A stretch of 64,000 nt of DNA from Deltaproteobacteria bacterium Ga0077550 (GTDB lineage: Bacteria; Myxococcota_A; Polyangia; Nannocystales; Nannocystaceae): positions 62,001 through 126,000 of the forward strand of contig LNFB01000210.1 in NCBI GenBank assembly GCA_001464385.1. Direction: 5' to 3'. Shown here in pieces: positions 1-10,688 of this stretch. The translations under genes and the position numbers were made by a program. The stretch's first letter is position 1; the number at the start of each line of letters is the position of its first letter. The notes beneath the pieces were generated by a model. That model made no database searches and had not been told where the DNA came from. It saw only the letters and a program-made list of their open reading frames with translations.

Positions 1-1707
<1,707 letters not shown>

Positions 1708-1853
1708 CTATCACCTCGGGGCGTGTCCGCGCCGCGGGGAAATCCGTGATCACGTCGTTCGTGCGCCGCCGTGAGGTTGCACGACCGCTTTACGGTTGGT
1801 TTGCCTCGTGTCCCGCCGCGCGCCGGAACACGCGCGCTACGCTGGTCGGCCTG

Positions 1854-2954
1854 ATGTACCGATCGATGCTTCGACGCCGCGCCCACGCGACCGGTCTCGT
1901 CCTGCTCCTCGCCACCGCCTGCGGGGGCGACGACCCGGCGAGCGAGTCCACCGACGCCGGCGAGACCGCCGACGAGGTCGGCAGCACCACGGGCGAGCCG
2001 GTGGTCTCGACCGAATCGACCGGCGGCAGCGGGGACAGCACAGCGGCCGACGACACCGGCAGCCCCGGCGACAGCGGGACCGGTGACCCGAACCTGCTGG
2101 TGGGCACGTTCCAGGTCCAGCTCCACGGTCCGCAGGCCGGTGGCGATGGCACGACCACCGTGTTCGGCAAGCTGTTCGACGGCGAGAGCCCCGGCACGAT
2201 CGTCTGGGAGCTCGCGAGCGAGTCCGGCGACTGCCGGCTGCTCACGCCGCGCGTCCCCTACTGCGCCGAGCCCTGCGGCGGCAGTGCGGCGTGCGTCGAG
2301 GACGACACCTGCCAGCCGTACCCCACCCCGATGGGCGCGGGCGACATCACGGTCACCGGCATCGCGGTGGCCAGCGGCGATCCGAGCTTCACGATGGCGC
2401 CCATCGCCGACAACTACCAGCCGCCGGCCGGCACCACGCTGGTCTACCCCGGCTTCGCCGAGGGCGATGCGATCGCCCTGTCGGCGAGCGGCGACCCCTC
2501 GGGCGCACAGATCGGAGCCTTCGAGCTCGAGGGCGCCGGCATTGCGCCGCTCGAGATCACCCACGGCGAGGTCACGCTCGACGCCGCCGCCGACATTGCG
2601 CTGTCGTGGGTCGCCGCCGGCGGGAGCGTCGACTCCGAGGTGCACGTCAAGCTCGACATCAGCCACCACGGCGGGACCAAGGGCATGATCGAGTGCGTGA
2701 CCGCGGACAGCGGGGCGCTCGACGTCCCCGCCGCGCTCGTCTCCGGCCTGCTCGACCTCGGCGTCGCGGGCTTCCCGACGATCATCATCACCCGCCGCGC
2801 GACCACCTCGGTGACGACGTCTGCGGGGCGCGTCGACCTCGTGGTGTCGTCGGGCATCGAGGAGGGTGTGATCGTCGAGGGCGTCGTCTCGTGCACCGAC
2901 GACAGCGAGTGCGCCGACGGCCAGACCTGCCAGCCCGACCTCACCTGTCAGTGA
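1854..2954 (+). CDS. secreted lipoprotein of unknown function
   Basis: 366-residue exported lipoprotein. The N-terminus has basic residues (MYRSMLRRR), a hydrophobic stretch and a lipobox-like LLATAC, followed by an acidic Ser/Thr/Gly linker of about 60 residues. The folded part starts near residue 80 and contains paired cysteines (DCRLL, YCAEPCGG, CVEDDTC). It ends with a short Cys-rich tail (CTDDSECADGQTC) typical of myxobacterial surface proteins. I recognise no catalytic motif. Start choice: TACGCT at 1838-1843 ends 10 nt before ATG 1854 and there is no Shine-Dalgarno site, so a leaderless transcript is plausible. Upstream in-frame starts overlap ligA and lack a signal peptide. Confidence 0.85.
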   Translation: MYRSMLRRRAHATGLVLLLATACGGDDPASESTDAGETADEVGSTTGEPVVSTESTGGSGDSTAADDTGSPGDSGTGDPNLLVGTFQVQLHGPQAGGDGTTTVFGKLFDGESPGTIVWELASESGDCRLLTPRVPYCAEPCGGSAACVEDDTCQPYPTPMGAGDITVTGIAVASGDPSFTMAPIADNYQPPAGTTLVYPGFAEGDAIALSASGDPSGAQIGAFELEGAGIAPLEITHGEVTLDAAADIALSWVAAGGSVDSEVHVKLDISHHGGTKGMIECVTADSGALDVPAALVSGLLDLGVAGFPTIIITRRATTSVTTSAGRVDLVVSSGIEEGVIVEGVVSCTDDSECADGQTCQPDLTCQ

Positions 2955-3018
2955 TCCCGCGTCACGGAATCCCGCGCCGCGCCCCCAATACTCCCGCCTC
3001 CACCCCAGAACGTCGACC

Positions 3019-4050
3019 ATGCCGCACTGCTCTCCTGCCCTTCGTCTCCGCATGCTGCCCGGTTCGCTCTCCGGGCTGCCGTTCCTGCTGATGCTCGGCG
3101 CGTGCTCCTCGTCCGACGGCGCCGCCGACTCGAGCGGCGGCACGTCCATGGGTGCCGGCACGAGCGCAGCGTCGGCCGGATCGAGCGGCACCGCCGACCC
3201 GACCGGCGCCGAGGGGGCCTCGATCAGCGTCGGCGACTCGAGCGGCTCCGGCGATCCGACCGGCGTCGGTGAATCGTCCTCGAGCACTTCGGGCGGCGAG
3301 ATCCCGACCGAGCACTTCAGCTTCTTCGTCACCAGCCTGCGCGCGCTGCAGGAGCTGTCGGGCAGCCAGGAGGGCTTCGGCGGCGACCTCCGCTTCGGCG
3401 AGGAGGGCCCGGGCGCGGGCCTGCGCGGCGCCGACAAGATCTGCGCGACGATCGCCGAGCAGAGCATGCCCGGCGCCGCGAACAAGCAGTGGCGCGCGTT
3501 CCTCAGCGCCACCGCCGACGAGAACGGCGACCCGGTCTCCGCGATCGATCGCGTCGGCGACGGCCCCTGGTACGATCGGCTCGGCCGCACCTTCGCGCTC
3601 AGCAAGGCCGACCTGCTCAACGAGCGGCCGCTCAACATCGATCCGGCGATCAAGGACGACTTCCCCAACGAGGACGGCGTCCCCAACCACCAGCCCGACC
3701 CCACGCAGCCCGAGGTCGACAACCACGACATGCTCACCGGCAGCGCCGCCGATGGCACGATCTACTCGGCGAGCGCGACGTGCCTCGACTGGACCTCGGC
3801 GGCGGGCGACGTCCAGACCGAGGGACGCCCCCGCGTCGGGCACAGCTGGCCGCGCTACGGCGGCCCCGGAGGCGGTGGCGGTGGCCCCGGCGGCGACCTC
3901 GACCCCGCGCACTGGATCAGCTCGCTCGACGAGGCCGGCTGCGCGCCCGGGGTGAACCTGATCGAGATGGGCCCCCCGGACCCGAACGTCCCCACGGTGG
4001 GCTCGGGCGGCGGTTACGGCGGGTTCTACTGCTTCGCGCTCTACCCGTGA
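3019..4050 (+). CDS. secreted lipoprotein with endostatin/DUF1554-like C-terminal domain
   Basis: 343-residue lipoprotein: hydrophobic signal with lipobox LMLGAC (Cys about residue 30), then about 70 residues of Ser/Gly/Thr/Asp linker, then a folded domain. The region from about residue 135 (GLRGADKIC, then KQWRAFLS, later CLDW and a final FYCFALYP) resembles the C-type-lectin-like endostatin/DUF1554 fold seen in bacterial surface proteins, where AD-x-x-C and WRAFLS are recurring signatures. This assignment is from pattern memory. A Gly-rich loop (GGPGGGGGGPGG) sits near residue 285. It follows the previous lipoprotein by 64 bp on the same strand, and both are probably outer-membrane or surface exposed. 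Confidence 0.8.
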   Translation: MPHCSPALRLRMLPGSLSGLPFLLMLGACSSSDGAADSSGGTSMGAGTSAASAGSSGTADPTGAEGASISVGDSSGSGDPTGVGESSSSTSGGEIPTEHFSFFVTSLRALQELSGSQEGFGGDLRFGEEGPGAGLRGADKICATIAEQSMPGAANKQWRAFLSATADENGDPVSAIDRVGDGPWYDRLGRTFALSKADLLNERPLNIDPAIKDDFPNEDGVPNHQPDPTQPEVDNHDMLTGSAADGTIYSASATCLDWTSAAGDVQTEGRPRVGHSWPRYGGPGGGGGGPGGDLDPAHWISSLDEAGCAPGVNLIEMGPPDPNVPTVGSGGGYGGFYCFALYP

Positions 4051-4092
4051 GGGCCACCGGTGGACGTGCAGGCGGTGTATGGTCCGCTCGCC

Positions 4093-6927
4093 ATGCTCCG
4101 CCCGCTGCTGTTCGCCGCCGCCCTGCTCTGTGCCTGCCGACCCACCGCCGCCACGCGTGACCCCGGCGCGGGACCGACGACGCCGCCACCGAAGGCCACG
4201 GCGAGCGCGATCGACGAGCGACCGTTCGACTACCAGAAGACCGAGCTCGCCAACGGGCTGTCGGTGATCACGCTCGAGGATCACTCGTCGCCCATCGCCG
4301 CGGTGCAGCTCTGGTACCACGTCGGCTCCAAGGACGAGAAGCCGAACCGCCGCGGCTTCGCGCACATGTTCGAGCACATGATGTTCCGCGGCACGCAGAA
4401 CATCGGGCCCAAGGCGCACTTCGAGTACATCCGCAAGGTCGGCGGCGACGCCAACGCGTACACCTCGTTCGACAACACCACCTACATCCAGGTGGTGCCG
4501 CGCAACCAGGTCGAGATGGTCCTGTGGCTCGAGGCCGAGCGCATGGGCTTCCTCAAGATCAACGACGGCTACTACGACACCGAGCGCAAGGTCGTGGCCG
4601 AGGAGTACCGCATGGGCCGCGAGCAGCCCTACGGCTCCGTGCTCGACAAGATCCTGCCGCAGATCTTCACGCAGCACCCCTATGGCTGGAGCCCGATCGG
4701 CAACATGGACGAGCTCGCCGCCGCCAAGGTCGACGAGCTGCACGAGTTCTGGAACGCGTACTACGTGCCCAACAACGCCGCGCTCGTGATCGTCGGCGAC
4801 GTCGATCACGCCGAGGTCGTGAAGATGGCCGAGCGCTACTTCGGATGGATCCCGCGCTACCCCGACCCGCCGCGCGTGACGGTGAAGGAGCCCGCCCAGA
4901 CGGCGCCCAAGAAGATCGTCATCGAGGAGAAGAACGGGCCGGTGCCGATCGTGGCGATCGGCTACCGCACCGTGCCGATGGGCAGCAAGGACGAGCTCGC
5001 CCTCGATGCGCTGTCGAAGATCCTCGGCGGCGGCGAGAGCAGCCGGCTGTACCGCGCGCTGGTCACCGACAAGCGCCTCGCGATGTTCGCGGTCGCGGGC
5101 GGCTTCAGCCTCGAGGACGACGGCCTGTTCGCGGCCGGCGCGGTGCTGAAGCCCCTGGGCAGCAAGCCCGACGCCGCGCTCACGACGATCCGCGCGGAGA
5201 TCGATCGCCTGCGCAAGGACGGCCCGACCGACGCCGAGGTCGAGAAGGCGCGCAACGGCATGCTCCGCGACGCGACGACGTCGCAGCTCAGCATCGAGTC
5301 GAAGGCGCAGCGCCTCGGCGAGGCCGCCGTGCTCGAGGGCGACGTCGAGAACGTCAACCGCGAGCTGGCGGAGATCCGCGGGCTCGATCGCAAGGCGCTG
5401 CACGAGGCCGCCAAGCGCTACCTCGTGCCGGAGCACGAGCTCGAGATCCGCATCGAGCCGAGCCTGCTCGGCTTCATCGCCAGCCAGTTCGGCGGCGACA
5501 AGGCGAAGCCGGCCGAGGACACGAAGGCCGGCAAGGAGGGCATCCAGGGCGCGGGCTCGGGCAAGCCCGGCCTGGTCCGCCCCGAGACCCTCGGGAAGGC
5601 ACCCACCGTCGCGCCGCCGCTCGACGCCGACGCGGCGATCATCACCGCCGAGCACACGCTGAAGAACGGCCTGCGCGTCGTCGTGCTCGAGAACCACGAG
5701 GTGCCGTTCGTGCAGTTCACCCTCGGCTTGCGCTACGGCGCCTTCGCCGATCCCGCCGACCATCCCGGCACGGCGTACATGACGTTGCCGATGCTCACGC
5801 GCGGCACCAAGGCGCACGACTACAAGGCGCTCACCGACGCCCTGGATCAGCGGGCGATCACCCTGGGCGGGACCGCCGACATGGACGGGGCGAACGTCGC
5901 CGCGAGCGCGGTGACCGACGAGGCCGGCGCCGCGATCGCGATGCTCGCCGAGGTCGTCACGACCCCGACGTTCCCCAAGGACGAGCTCGAGCGCCTCGTC
6001 GAGCAGACCACGACCGGGCTCATGGTCACCGAGCGCTCGCCCGACTACCTCGCCGATCGCGAGCTGCGGCGCCGGTTGTTCGGCACCCACCCCTACGCGC
6101 GGCTGCCCGAGGGCCAGGCCAAGGATCTGCACGCCCTCGATCGCGACACGCTCGCGGCCTGGTGGTCGACGCACGCCCGGCCGGATGCCGCCGTGCTGTA
6201 CGTCGCCGGCGACGTCGCCCCCGCGACCGCGTTCGCGTGGGCGGACGAGCACTTCGCGGGCTGGAAGGCCACCGGCGCCGCGCCCCAGGTCGCCCTGCCG
6301 AAGGTGGATGCGCCCAAGGGCCGCACCATCGTCATCGTCGACCGCCCCGCCGAACAGAGCCAGATCCGCGTCGGACACCTCGGCATCACGCGCGACGATC
6401 CGCGGTGGTCCGACGCGCGCGTCATCTCCGAGGTGTTCGGCGGCGGCTTCAACTCGCGGCTCAACGACACCATCCGCGTGAAGAAGGGCCTGACCTACGG
6501 CGCCGGCGGAGGCTTCAGCGCCGGGCGCTTCGCCGGTCGGTTCGTGATCCGCACGTTCAGCAAGAACGCGACCGTCGCCGAGACCGTCGCGACGATCATC
6601 GACGAGATCGAGCGCCTGCAGGCCCACCCGCCCGACGCGGCCGAGCGCGAGGCCGCGATCAGCTTCATCTCGGGGAGCTTCCCGCGCGAGCGCGAGACCC
6701 CGAGCGACGCGGTCGGCGAGCTGTGGTCCCTCGATCTCGCCGGGCTGCCCCGCGACTGGTTCGACCGCTACCTCGCGCGCGTCCGCAGCACCGACGCCAA
6801 GGCGCTCGGCCAGACCGCCGATGCGCTGGTCGACGATCGGAACCTCGTCATCGTGGTCGTGGGTCCGGCGAAGCTGCTCGAGCCCAAGCTCCGGCAGTTC
6901 GGCAAGGTCGAGGTCGTCAAGCCCTAG
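4093..6927 (+). CDS. M16 family zinc metallopeptidase lipoprotein, two tandem M16 units
   Basis: 944-residue insulinase/pitrilysin-type (M16) protease. The signal ends in a lipobox-like LLCAC (Cys 15). The first M16 unit carries the inverted zinc motif HMFEH (residues 91-95) and a downstream Glu in VAEEYRMG (about 170), the expected third ligand. The second unit (from about residue 515, HTLKNGLRVVVLENHE) has AYMTLPM in place of HxxEH and is therefore non-catalytic, as is common in fused M16 proteins such as PqqL-like or paired subunits. The late RKKGLTYG-like segment (VKKGLTYGAGGGF) is a hallmark of the second half. TATGGT at 4078-4083 ends 9 nt before ATG 4093 and no Shine-Dalgarno site is visible. 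Confidence 0.95.
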   Translation: MLRPLLFAAALLCACRPTAATRDPGAGPTTPPPKATASAIDERPFDYQKTELANGLSVITLEDHSSPIAAVQLWYHVGSKDEKPNRRGFAHMFEHMMFRGTQNIGPKAHFEYIRKVGGDANAYTSFDNTTYIQVVPRNQVEMVLWLEAERMGFLKINDGYYDTERKVVAEEYRMGREQPYGSVLDKILPQIFTQHPYGWSPIGNMDELAAAKVDELHEFWNAYYVPNNAALVIVGDVDHAEVVKMAERYFGWIPRYPDPPRVTVKEPAQTAPKKIVIEEKNGPVPIVAIGYRTVPMGSKDELALDALSKILGGGESSRLYRALVTDKRLAMFAVAGGFSLEDDGLFAAGAVLKPLGSKPDAALTTIRAEIDRLRKDGPTDAEVEKARNGMLRDATTSQLSIESKAQRLGEAAVLEGDVENVNRELAEIRGLDRKALHEAAKRYLVPEHELEIRIEPSLLGFIASQFGGDKAKPAEDTKAGKEGIQGAGSGKPGLVRPETLGKAPTVAPPLDADAAIITAEHTLKNGLRVVVLENHEVPFVQFTLGLRYGAFADPADHPGTAYMTLPMLTRGTKAHDYKALTDALDQRAITLGGTADMDGANVAASAVTDEAGAAIAMLAEVVTTPTFPKDELERLVEQTTTGLMVTERSPDYLADRELRRRLFGTHPYARLPEGQAKDLHALDRDTLAAWWSTHARPDAAVLYVAGDVAPATAFAWADEHFAGWKATGAAPQVALPKVDAPKGRTIVIVDRPAEQSQIRVGHLGITRDDPRWSDARVISEVFGGGFNSRLNDTIRVKKGLTYGAGGGFSAGRFAGRFVIRTFSKNATVAETVATIIDEIERLQAHPPDAAEREAAISFISGSFPRERETPSDAVGELWSLDLAGLPRDWFDRYLARVRSTDAKALGQTADALVDDRNLVIVVVGPAKLLEPKLRQFGKVEVVKP

Positions 6928-6940
6928 CGGGGTGCGGGGC

Positions 6941-7327
6941 TCAGCAATCCCACGGGCCGACCGCGCCGCGGTCCGATCGCGTGACCGCCTCGTCGATCGC
7001 GTGACGGACACGTTGCGCGAGCGCCTCGGCGGCGTCGCGATCGTGCCGTGCGAACTGCAGGAGCACGCCGTCGTCGGCCGCCCCCGGCACGCCGCCGAGC
7101 GCACCTTCGTCGAGGGCCCACAACTGCAGGCGCGCCCCGAGGACGCCGCGGCGGAACGAGCACGCGGCGAACTCCTCGACGTCGATCACGACCTTGCGCT
7201 CGACGCCGAACGGCGCGGCGCTCTCGCCCTCGAACTCGAGCACGACCGCAGCCCCGCCGAAGCGGACGCGGCCACGCACGTCGCTGCCAGCGCCCTGGGG
7301 GTCTCGGATCGTGAACGACACCGTCAC
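6941..7327 (-). CDS. small protein of unknown function
   Basis: About 128 residues if translation begins at GTG 7327. Codon usage and predicted beta-strand pattern fit a real protein: an N-terminal VTVSFTIRDP segment, alternating hydrophobic strands (VVLEFEG, KVVIDVEE, LQLWALDE), and a terminal amphipathic helix (DAAEALAQRVRHAIDEAV). This strands-plus-final-helix pattern suggests a PH-like small domain, but I do not recognise a family. No signal peptide or membrane segment is present. It is convergent with the M16 gene, with 13 bp between the stop codons. GTG 7321 is an alternative start. Upstream in-frame codons back to 7570 look non-coding (Arg/Gly/Pro-rich). Confidence 0.6.
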   Translation of the reverse strand: MTVSFTIRDPQGAGSDVRGRVRFGGAAVVLEFEGESAAPFGVERKVVIDVEEFAACSFRRGVLGARLQLWALDEGALGGVPGAADDGVLLQFARHDRDAAEALAQRVRHAIDEAVTRSDRGAVGPWDC

Positions 7328-7689
7328 GCCGTTGCAGTCTTCGCTGCGGCCACACGCCGCCGCAATGGGGCCGCGTGGATCGTTGTTTCTAGCCCGAGGA
7401 GCGCCGTTTCGAGGCCGCGGCGGCGGCCGGTGGCGCGTGCCCCCTGTCCGGGTGGTCAGCACACCGCAGACGTCCCCCGCGCGTTGGCAGCGAGGGCCGC
7501 CCACGATGCCGATCTCCCGAAGCCGACGTCCATGCGCTTCATCGCGTTGAAACCCCGAGCCAGACCCCACGGAATGCCGTTCCGCGGCGACGTCGGGAGT
7601 CGCAGTGGCACCGGCACGCTTGAAGCACTTCCTGTAATGCGATAACCAAATGGGCCTGGGTTCGTGGCGTCACCGAACCAATCCACGTG
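7328..7689. other. 362-bp divergent intergenic region
   Basis: Gap between the small minus-strand gene and the kinase at 7690. Apart from the candidate promoter at 7620-7648 I see no open frame with normal codon use, no strong hairpin and no repeat in it. Confidence 0.6.
7620..7648 (+). promoter_or_regulatory. candidate sigma70-type promoter for the 7690 kinase
   Basis: TTGAAG at 7620-7625, a 17-bp spacer and TAACCA at 7643-7648, about 41 bp before the kinase start. The match is moderate and is inferred from sequence only. The locally lower GC content is consistent with a promoter. Confidence 0.4.
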
Positions 7690-9729
7690 ATGAGTCTCCC
7701 CAACAAACCGACGGCGAAGGTCTCGGAGGCGTCGACGGACCCCTTGGTCGGTCAGACGCTCGGGGGAAAGTACGCCATCGTGCGGATGATCGGCCGCGGT
7801 GGCGTCGGGCTGGTCTACCACGCCCGCCAGACCAACCCCGGCCGCGACGTCGTCGTGAAGGTGCTCGCGCCGCACTGGGCCAGCGACGCCGAGGCGATGG
7901 CCCGATTCGATCGCGAGGCGCGGCGGCTCTCGAGCCTGCAGCACCCGAACATCGTCGAGATGTTCGACTTCGGCCACGAGGACGACCGCGCCTACCTGGT
8001 GATGGAGTACCTCGCGGGCGAGCTGCTGTCGGAGCACGTGGCCCGCAAGAAGCGGCTGACGCTGGAGGAGTTCGTCCCCATCGCCGCGCAGATCCTGAAG
8101 GGCATCGGCCACGCCCACTCGCGCGAGCTCATGGTCCGCGACGTCAAGCCGGCCAACGTGATGCTCTGCGAGCGCAAGGGCCGGGCGAACTTCGTCAAGA
8201 TCCTCGACTTCGGCCTCGCCAAGCTCCTGCGCGGTGAGCAGGCGATCACCGAGGAGCACGTGATGGGCACCGTCGGCTACCTCGCGCCCGAGGCCATCCG
8301 CGGCGAGCCGATCGATCTGCGCGTCGACGTCTACGCGATCGGGGTCCTCTTCTACTACATGCTCGCCGGGCGCCTCCCCTTCGAGGGCGAGACCAACGCC
8401 GCGGTCTTCTACAAGACGATCCACGAGGCGCCCCGCGACCTACGCGAGCTCCTCGGCCAGAGCCACGGCCTGCCCGATGGGCTCGTCGACCTCGTGCACC
8501 AGTGCCTGGCGAAGGATCCCGAGTCCCGGCCGGCCGACGCCGATCGCATCGTCGAGCGGCTGATCGACGTCGTCCCCGCGTCGCTGTTCCGCCTGCCGCG
8601 CTCCACCACCGAGCGCCACGGCGTGCCGCTGTCGGTCGCGCCCGGCACCGGCAACACCGGCCTCATCGAGCTGGTCGGCGACGCCCACGGCGAGGCCCCG
8701 GTCGACAGCGCGACGCCGACCCCGATCCCCGGCACGCTGCGGCCCATCAGCTCGCCGCTGCCGAACGCCGGCCAGGAGGCGACCGGTCGAGGCTCGGTGA
8801 TCACCGAGCAGATCATCGTCGCGCCGCCACGCACGATCGGCCTGGTCGCGATGTCGGTCGTCGCGGGCGCCCTGCTCGCGGTGGTCATCGTCGGCGCGCT
8901 GCTGTGGATGATGCGCGACGACGACCGGGGCGCGTCGGATCCCGCGGTCGCGGGCAAGGCCTCGGAGGCCGGCATGGTCGGTCCCGCCGGTGGCCTCGAC
9001 GCGACCCTCGATCGGATCGACGCCCAGATCGGCCGCGGCGAGTTCGACCTCGCGGCGATGGAGCTCGATCGCATCCGCTCCGCGTCGCAGGGGGACGCGA
9101 CCGCCAGGGCCCGCGTCACCGCGGCGCAGGAACGCATCGTGGTCGCTCGACTGCTCGCGAGCGCAGCCCGCTTCGAGGCCGAGGGCGACGTCGAGGCGGC
9201 GAAGGTGGCCTACGGCGACGTGCTCGGCCACGACGCCAGCCACGCCTTCGCAAAGGCTGCGCTGGCCCGCCTGTCCTCGGCCGCGCCGACCGAGTCCGGC
9301 GCGGCGACGGGCGGCGACGCGATCCTCGGGGCCGTCGAGATCAACGCCCGCCCCAACGCGAACGTCGCGATCGACGGGACGGAGGCCGGCACCACGCCCT
9401 ACCGCGGCAAGCTCGCGGTCGGCCGGCACAGCGTGCGGATCACGGCCCGGGGCTACGCCCCGTGGGAGGGCACCATCGAGGTCGCGGCGACGGGCAACGT
9501 GCCGATCTCGGTCGCGCTGCGCGGCAAGGGCCCGGGCCACCGCGAGGCCGAGCCCGCGACGACGACCACGCCGACACCGCCCGCGACGACCCCCGCAGCG
9601 ACGCCGTCCGTGCCCGCGACCGCGCCGGTCGATCCTCCGGCCGCGAAGCCCAAGAAGGATCCGTTCTTGCCGACCAAGCCGCCCTCGGGCGATGGTGACG
9701 TGTTCCTGCCCGTGAACAAGGGCGCCTAG
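7690..9729 (+). CDS. membrane Ser/Thr protein kinase with C-terminal PEGA domain
   Basis: 679-residue Hanks-type kinase. The kinase domain spans about residues 28-295: Gly-rich loop IGRGGVG (34-40), VAIK-equivalent Lys 57, catalytic loop VRDVKPAN (149-156), DFG (173-175) and APE (199-201). The HRD histidine is replaced by Val (VRD) while the Asp is kept, so activity is likely. A transmembrane helix lies at about 383-408. The outer part has a TPR-like helical region (about 435-550) and a PEGA domain (VEINARPNANVAIDG to GYAPWEGTI, about 555-615), followed by a Pro/Thr-rich tail. PEGA domains usually bind envelope polymers, so it may sense the cell surface. Start ATG 7690 directly follows an in-frame GTG. 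The next gene (9775) is a TPR membrane protein that may be co-transcribed. Confidence 0.93.
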   Translation: MSLPNKPTAKVSEASTDPLVGQTLGGKYAIVRMIGRGGVGLVYHARQTNPGRDVVVKVLAPHWASDAEAMARFDREARRLSSLQHPNIVEMFDFGHEDDRAYLVMEYLAGELLSEHVARKKRLTLEEFVPIAAQILKGIGHAHSRELMVRDVKPANVMLCERKGRANFVKILDFGLAKLLRGEQAITEEHVMGTVGYLAPEAIRGEPIDLRVDVYAIGVLFYYMLAGRLPFEGETNAAVFYKTIHEAPRDLRELLGQSHGLPDGLVDLVHQCLAKDPESRPADADRIVERLIDVVPASLFRLPRSTTERHGVPLSVAPGTGNTGLIELVGDAHGEAPVDSATPTPIPGTLRPISSPLPNAGQEATGRGSVITEQIIVAPPRTIGLVAMSVVAGALLAVVIVGALLWMMRDDDRGASDPAVAGKASEAGMVGPAGGLDATLDRIDAQIGRGEFDLAAMELDRIRSASQGDATARARVTAAQERIVVARLLASAARFEAEGDVEAAKVAYGDVLGHDASHAFAKAALARLSSAAPTESGAATGGDAILGAVEINARPNANVAIDGTEAGTTPYRGKLAVGRHSVRITARGYAPWEGTIEVAATGNVPISVALRGKGPGHREAEPATTTTPTPPATTPAATPSVPATAPVDPPAAKPKKDPFLPTKPPSGDGDVFLPVNKGA

Positions 9730-9774
9730 GGGTCGGGGTCAGCCCCTCGGACTCGAAGCCAGAGACCTAGCGAC

Positions 9775-10629
9775 ATGCACCGAACGAATCCCCTCGTCTC
9801 CGCCCTCGTCGCCGCGCTCGTCGCCGTCACGGTCGTCGCCGCGCCCCTGCACGCGACCGCGGCGCCGGCCGAGGGGGCCGAGGCCGCCGCGCCCGAGGGC
9901 GCCGACGCGCTGAGCGACGCCGCCGTCGCGGCGTTCAAGGCCCGCGAGTACGACAAGGCGGTCGATCTCTTCCAGCAGGCGTACTCCCTCGACCCGCAGC
10001 CGAACTACCTGTTCAACATCGGCCGCGTCTACGAGGAGAAGGGCGACCTCGAGAAGGCCGTCGCGAACTACCAGGAGTTCGTGAAGCAGCCCGGGGTGGA
10101 TCTCGAGGCCCGCGAGAACGCGACGGCGCGGCTCAAGGTCCTGCGCCAGACGCTGGATCAGCTCCGCGAGGACGCCGAGCCCGAGGCGAAGCCCGACACG
10201 ACGCCCGTCGCCGAGGGCCCGACGCCGGCGGAGCAGGCCGCGGCGGCGAAGAAGCGCAAGATGCGGATCGCCGGCTACTCGCTGCTCGGCGTCGGCGGCG
10301 GTGCGCTCGTCATCGGTGCGGTGTTCGGCGGGCTCGCGGTCGGCAAGTCCAACGATGCGAAGGACGCCGCGTTCGTCGACGACAAGCTCTCGCTGCGGCA
10401 GGAGGCCAAGGGCCGCGCCGCGGTCGGTGATGGCCTGCTCATCACCGGCGGAGTGCTCGCCGCCGCCGGCCTCGCCCTCGTGCTCGCGACGCTCGGCAAG
10501 GGTCGGGGCAAGGCGGGCACCGACACGGCCGCCAGTCGCGTTCGCCGTGGCCTCGCAGTGCGACCTGCCCTCGGTCCCACCGGCGCGGGCCGCTGGGGCG
10601 CCGGCCTGTCGCTCGGCGGCAGTTTTTGA
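9775..10629 (+). CDS. exported TPR protein with two C-terminal membrane helices
   Basis: 284 residues. A signal peptide (about 1-29, ending HATA-AP) is followed by TPR repeats from about residue 45 (AVAAFKAREYDKAVDLFQQA, then PNYLFNIGRVYEEKGD). A Glu/Pro/Ala linker leads to two hydrophobic helices (about 163-183 and 221-243) separated by a charged loop. The layout (repeats facing the periplasm, then a helical hairpin) recurs in the lipoprotein at 37137, whose C-terminal half has the same two-helix arrangement. It lies 45 bp after the PEGA kinase on the same strand and may act with it in envelope sensing, which is inference. Confidence 0.85.
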   Translation: MHRTNPLVSALVAALVAVTVVAAPLHATAAPAEGAEAAAPEGADALSDAAVAAFKAREYDKAVDLFQQAYSLDPQPNYLFNIGRVYEEKGDLEKAVANYQEFVKQPGVDLEARENATARLKVLRQTLDQLREDAEPEAKPDTTPVAEGPTPAEQAAAAKKRKMRIAGYSLLGVGGGALVIGAVFGGLAVGKSNDAKDAAFVDDKLSLRQEAKGRAAVGDGLLITGGVLAAAGLALVLATLGKGRGKAGTDTAASRVRRGLAVRPALGPTGAGRWGAGLSLGGSF

Positions 10630-10688
10630 CACGATGAGTTCGGGGTGACGCCTTCGCGTCGCCGCAGTCCTTGGCCTGGAGGTTCGAC

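Noticed and set aside
2962-7104. 1380-codon open frame on the minus strand
   Set aside because: Antisense to the well-supported M16 gene and the 3019 lipoprotein. Composition (Arg/Gly/Ala/Asp-rich, no motif) is that of a GC-driven shadow frame.
7605-7623. sigma54 promoter (TGGCAC ... TTGA) before the kinase
   Set aside because: The spacing between the GG and GC elements is wrong and the -12 element lacks TTGC.
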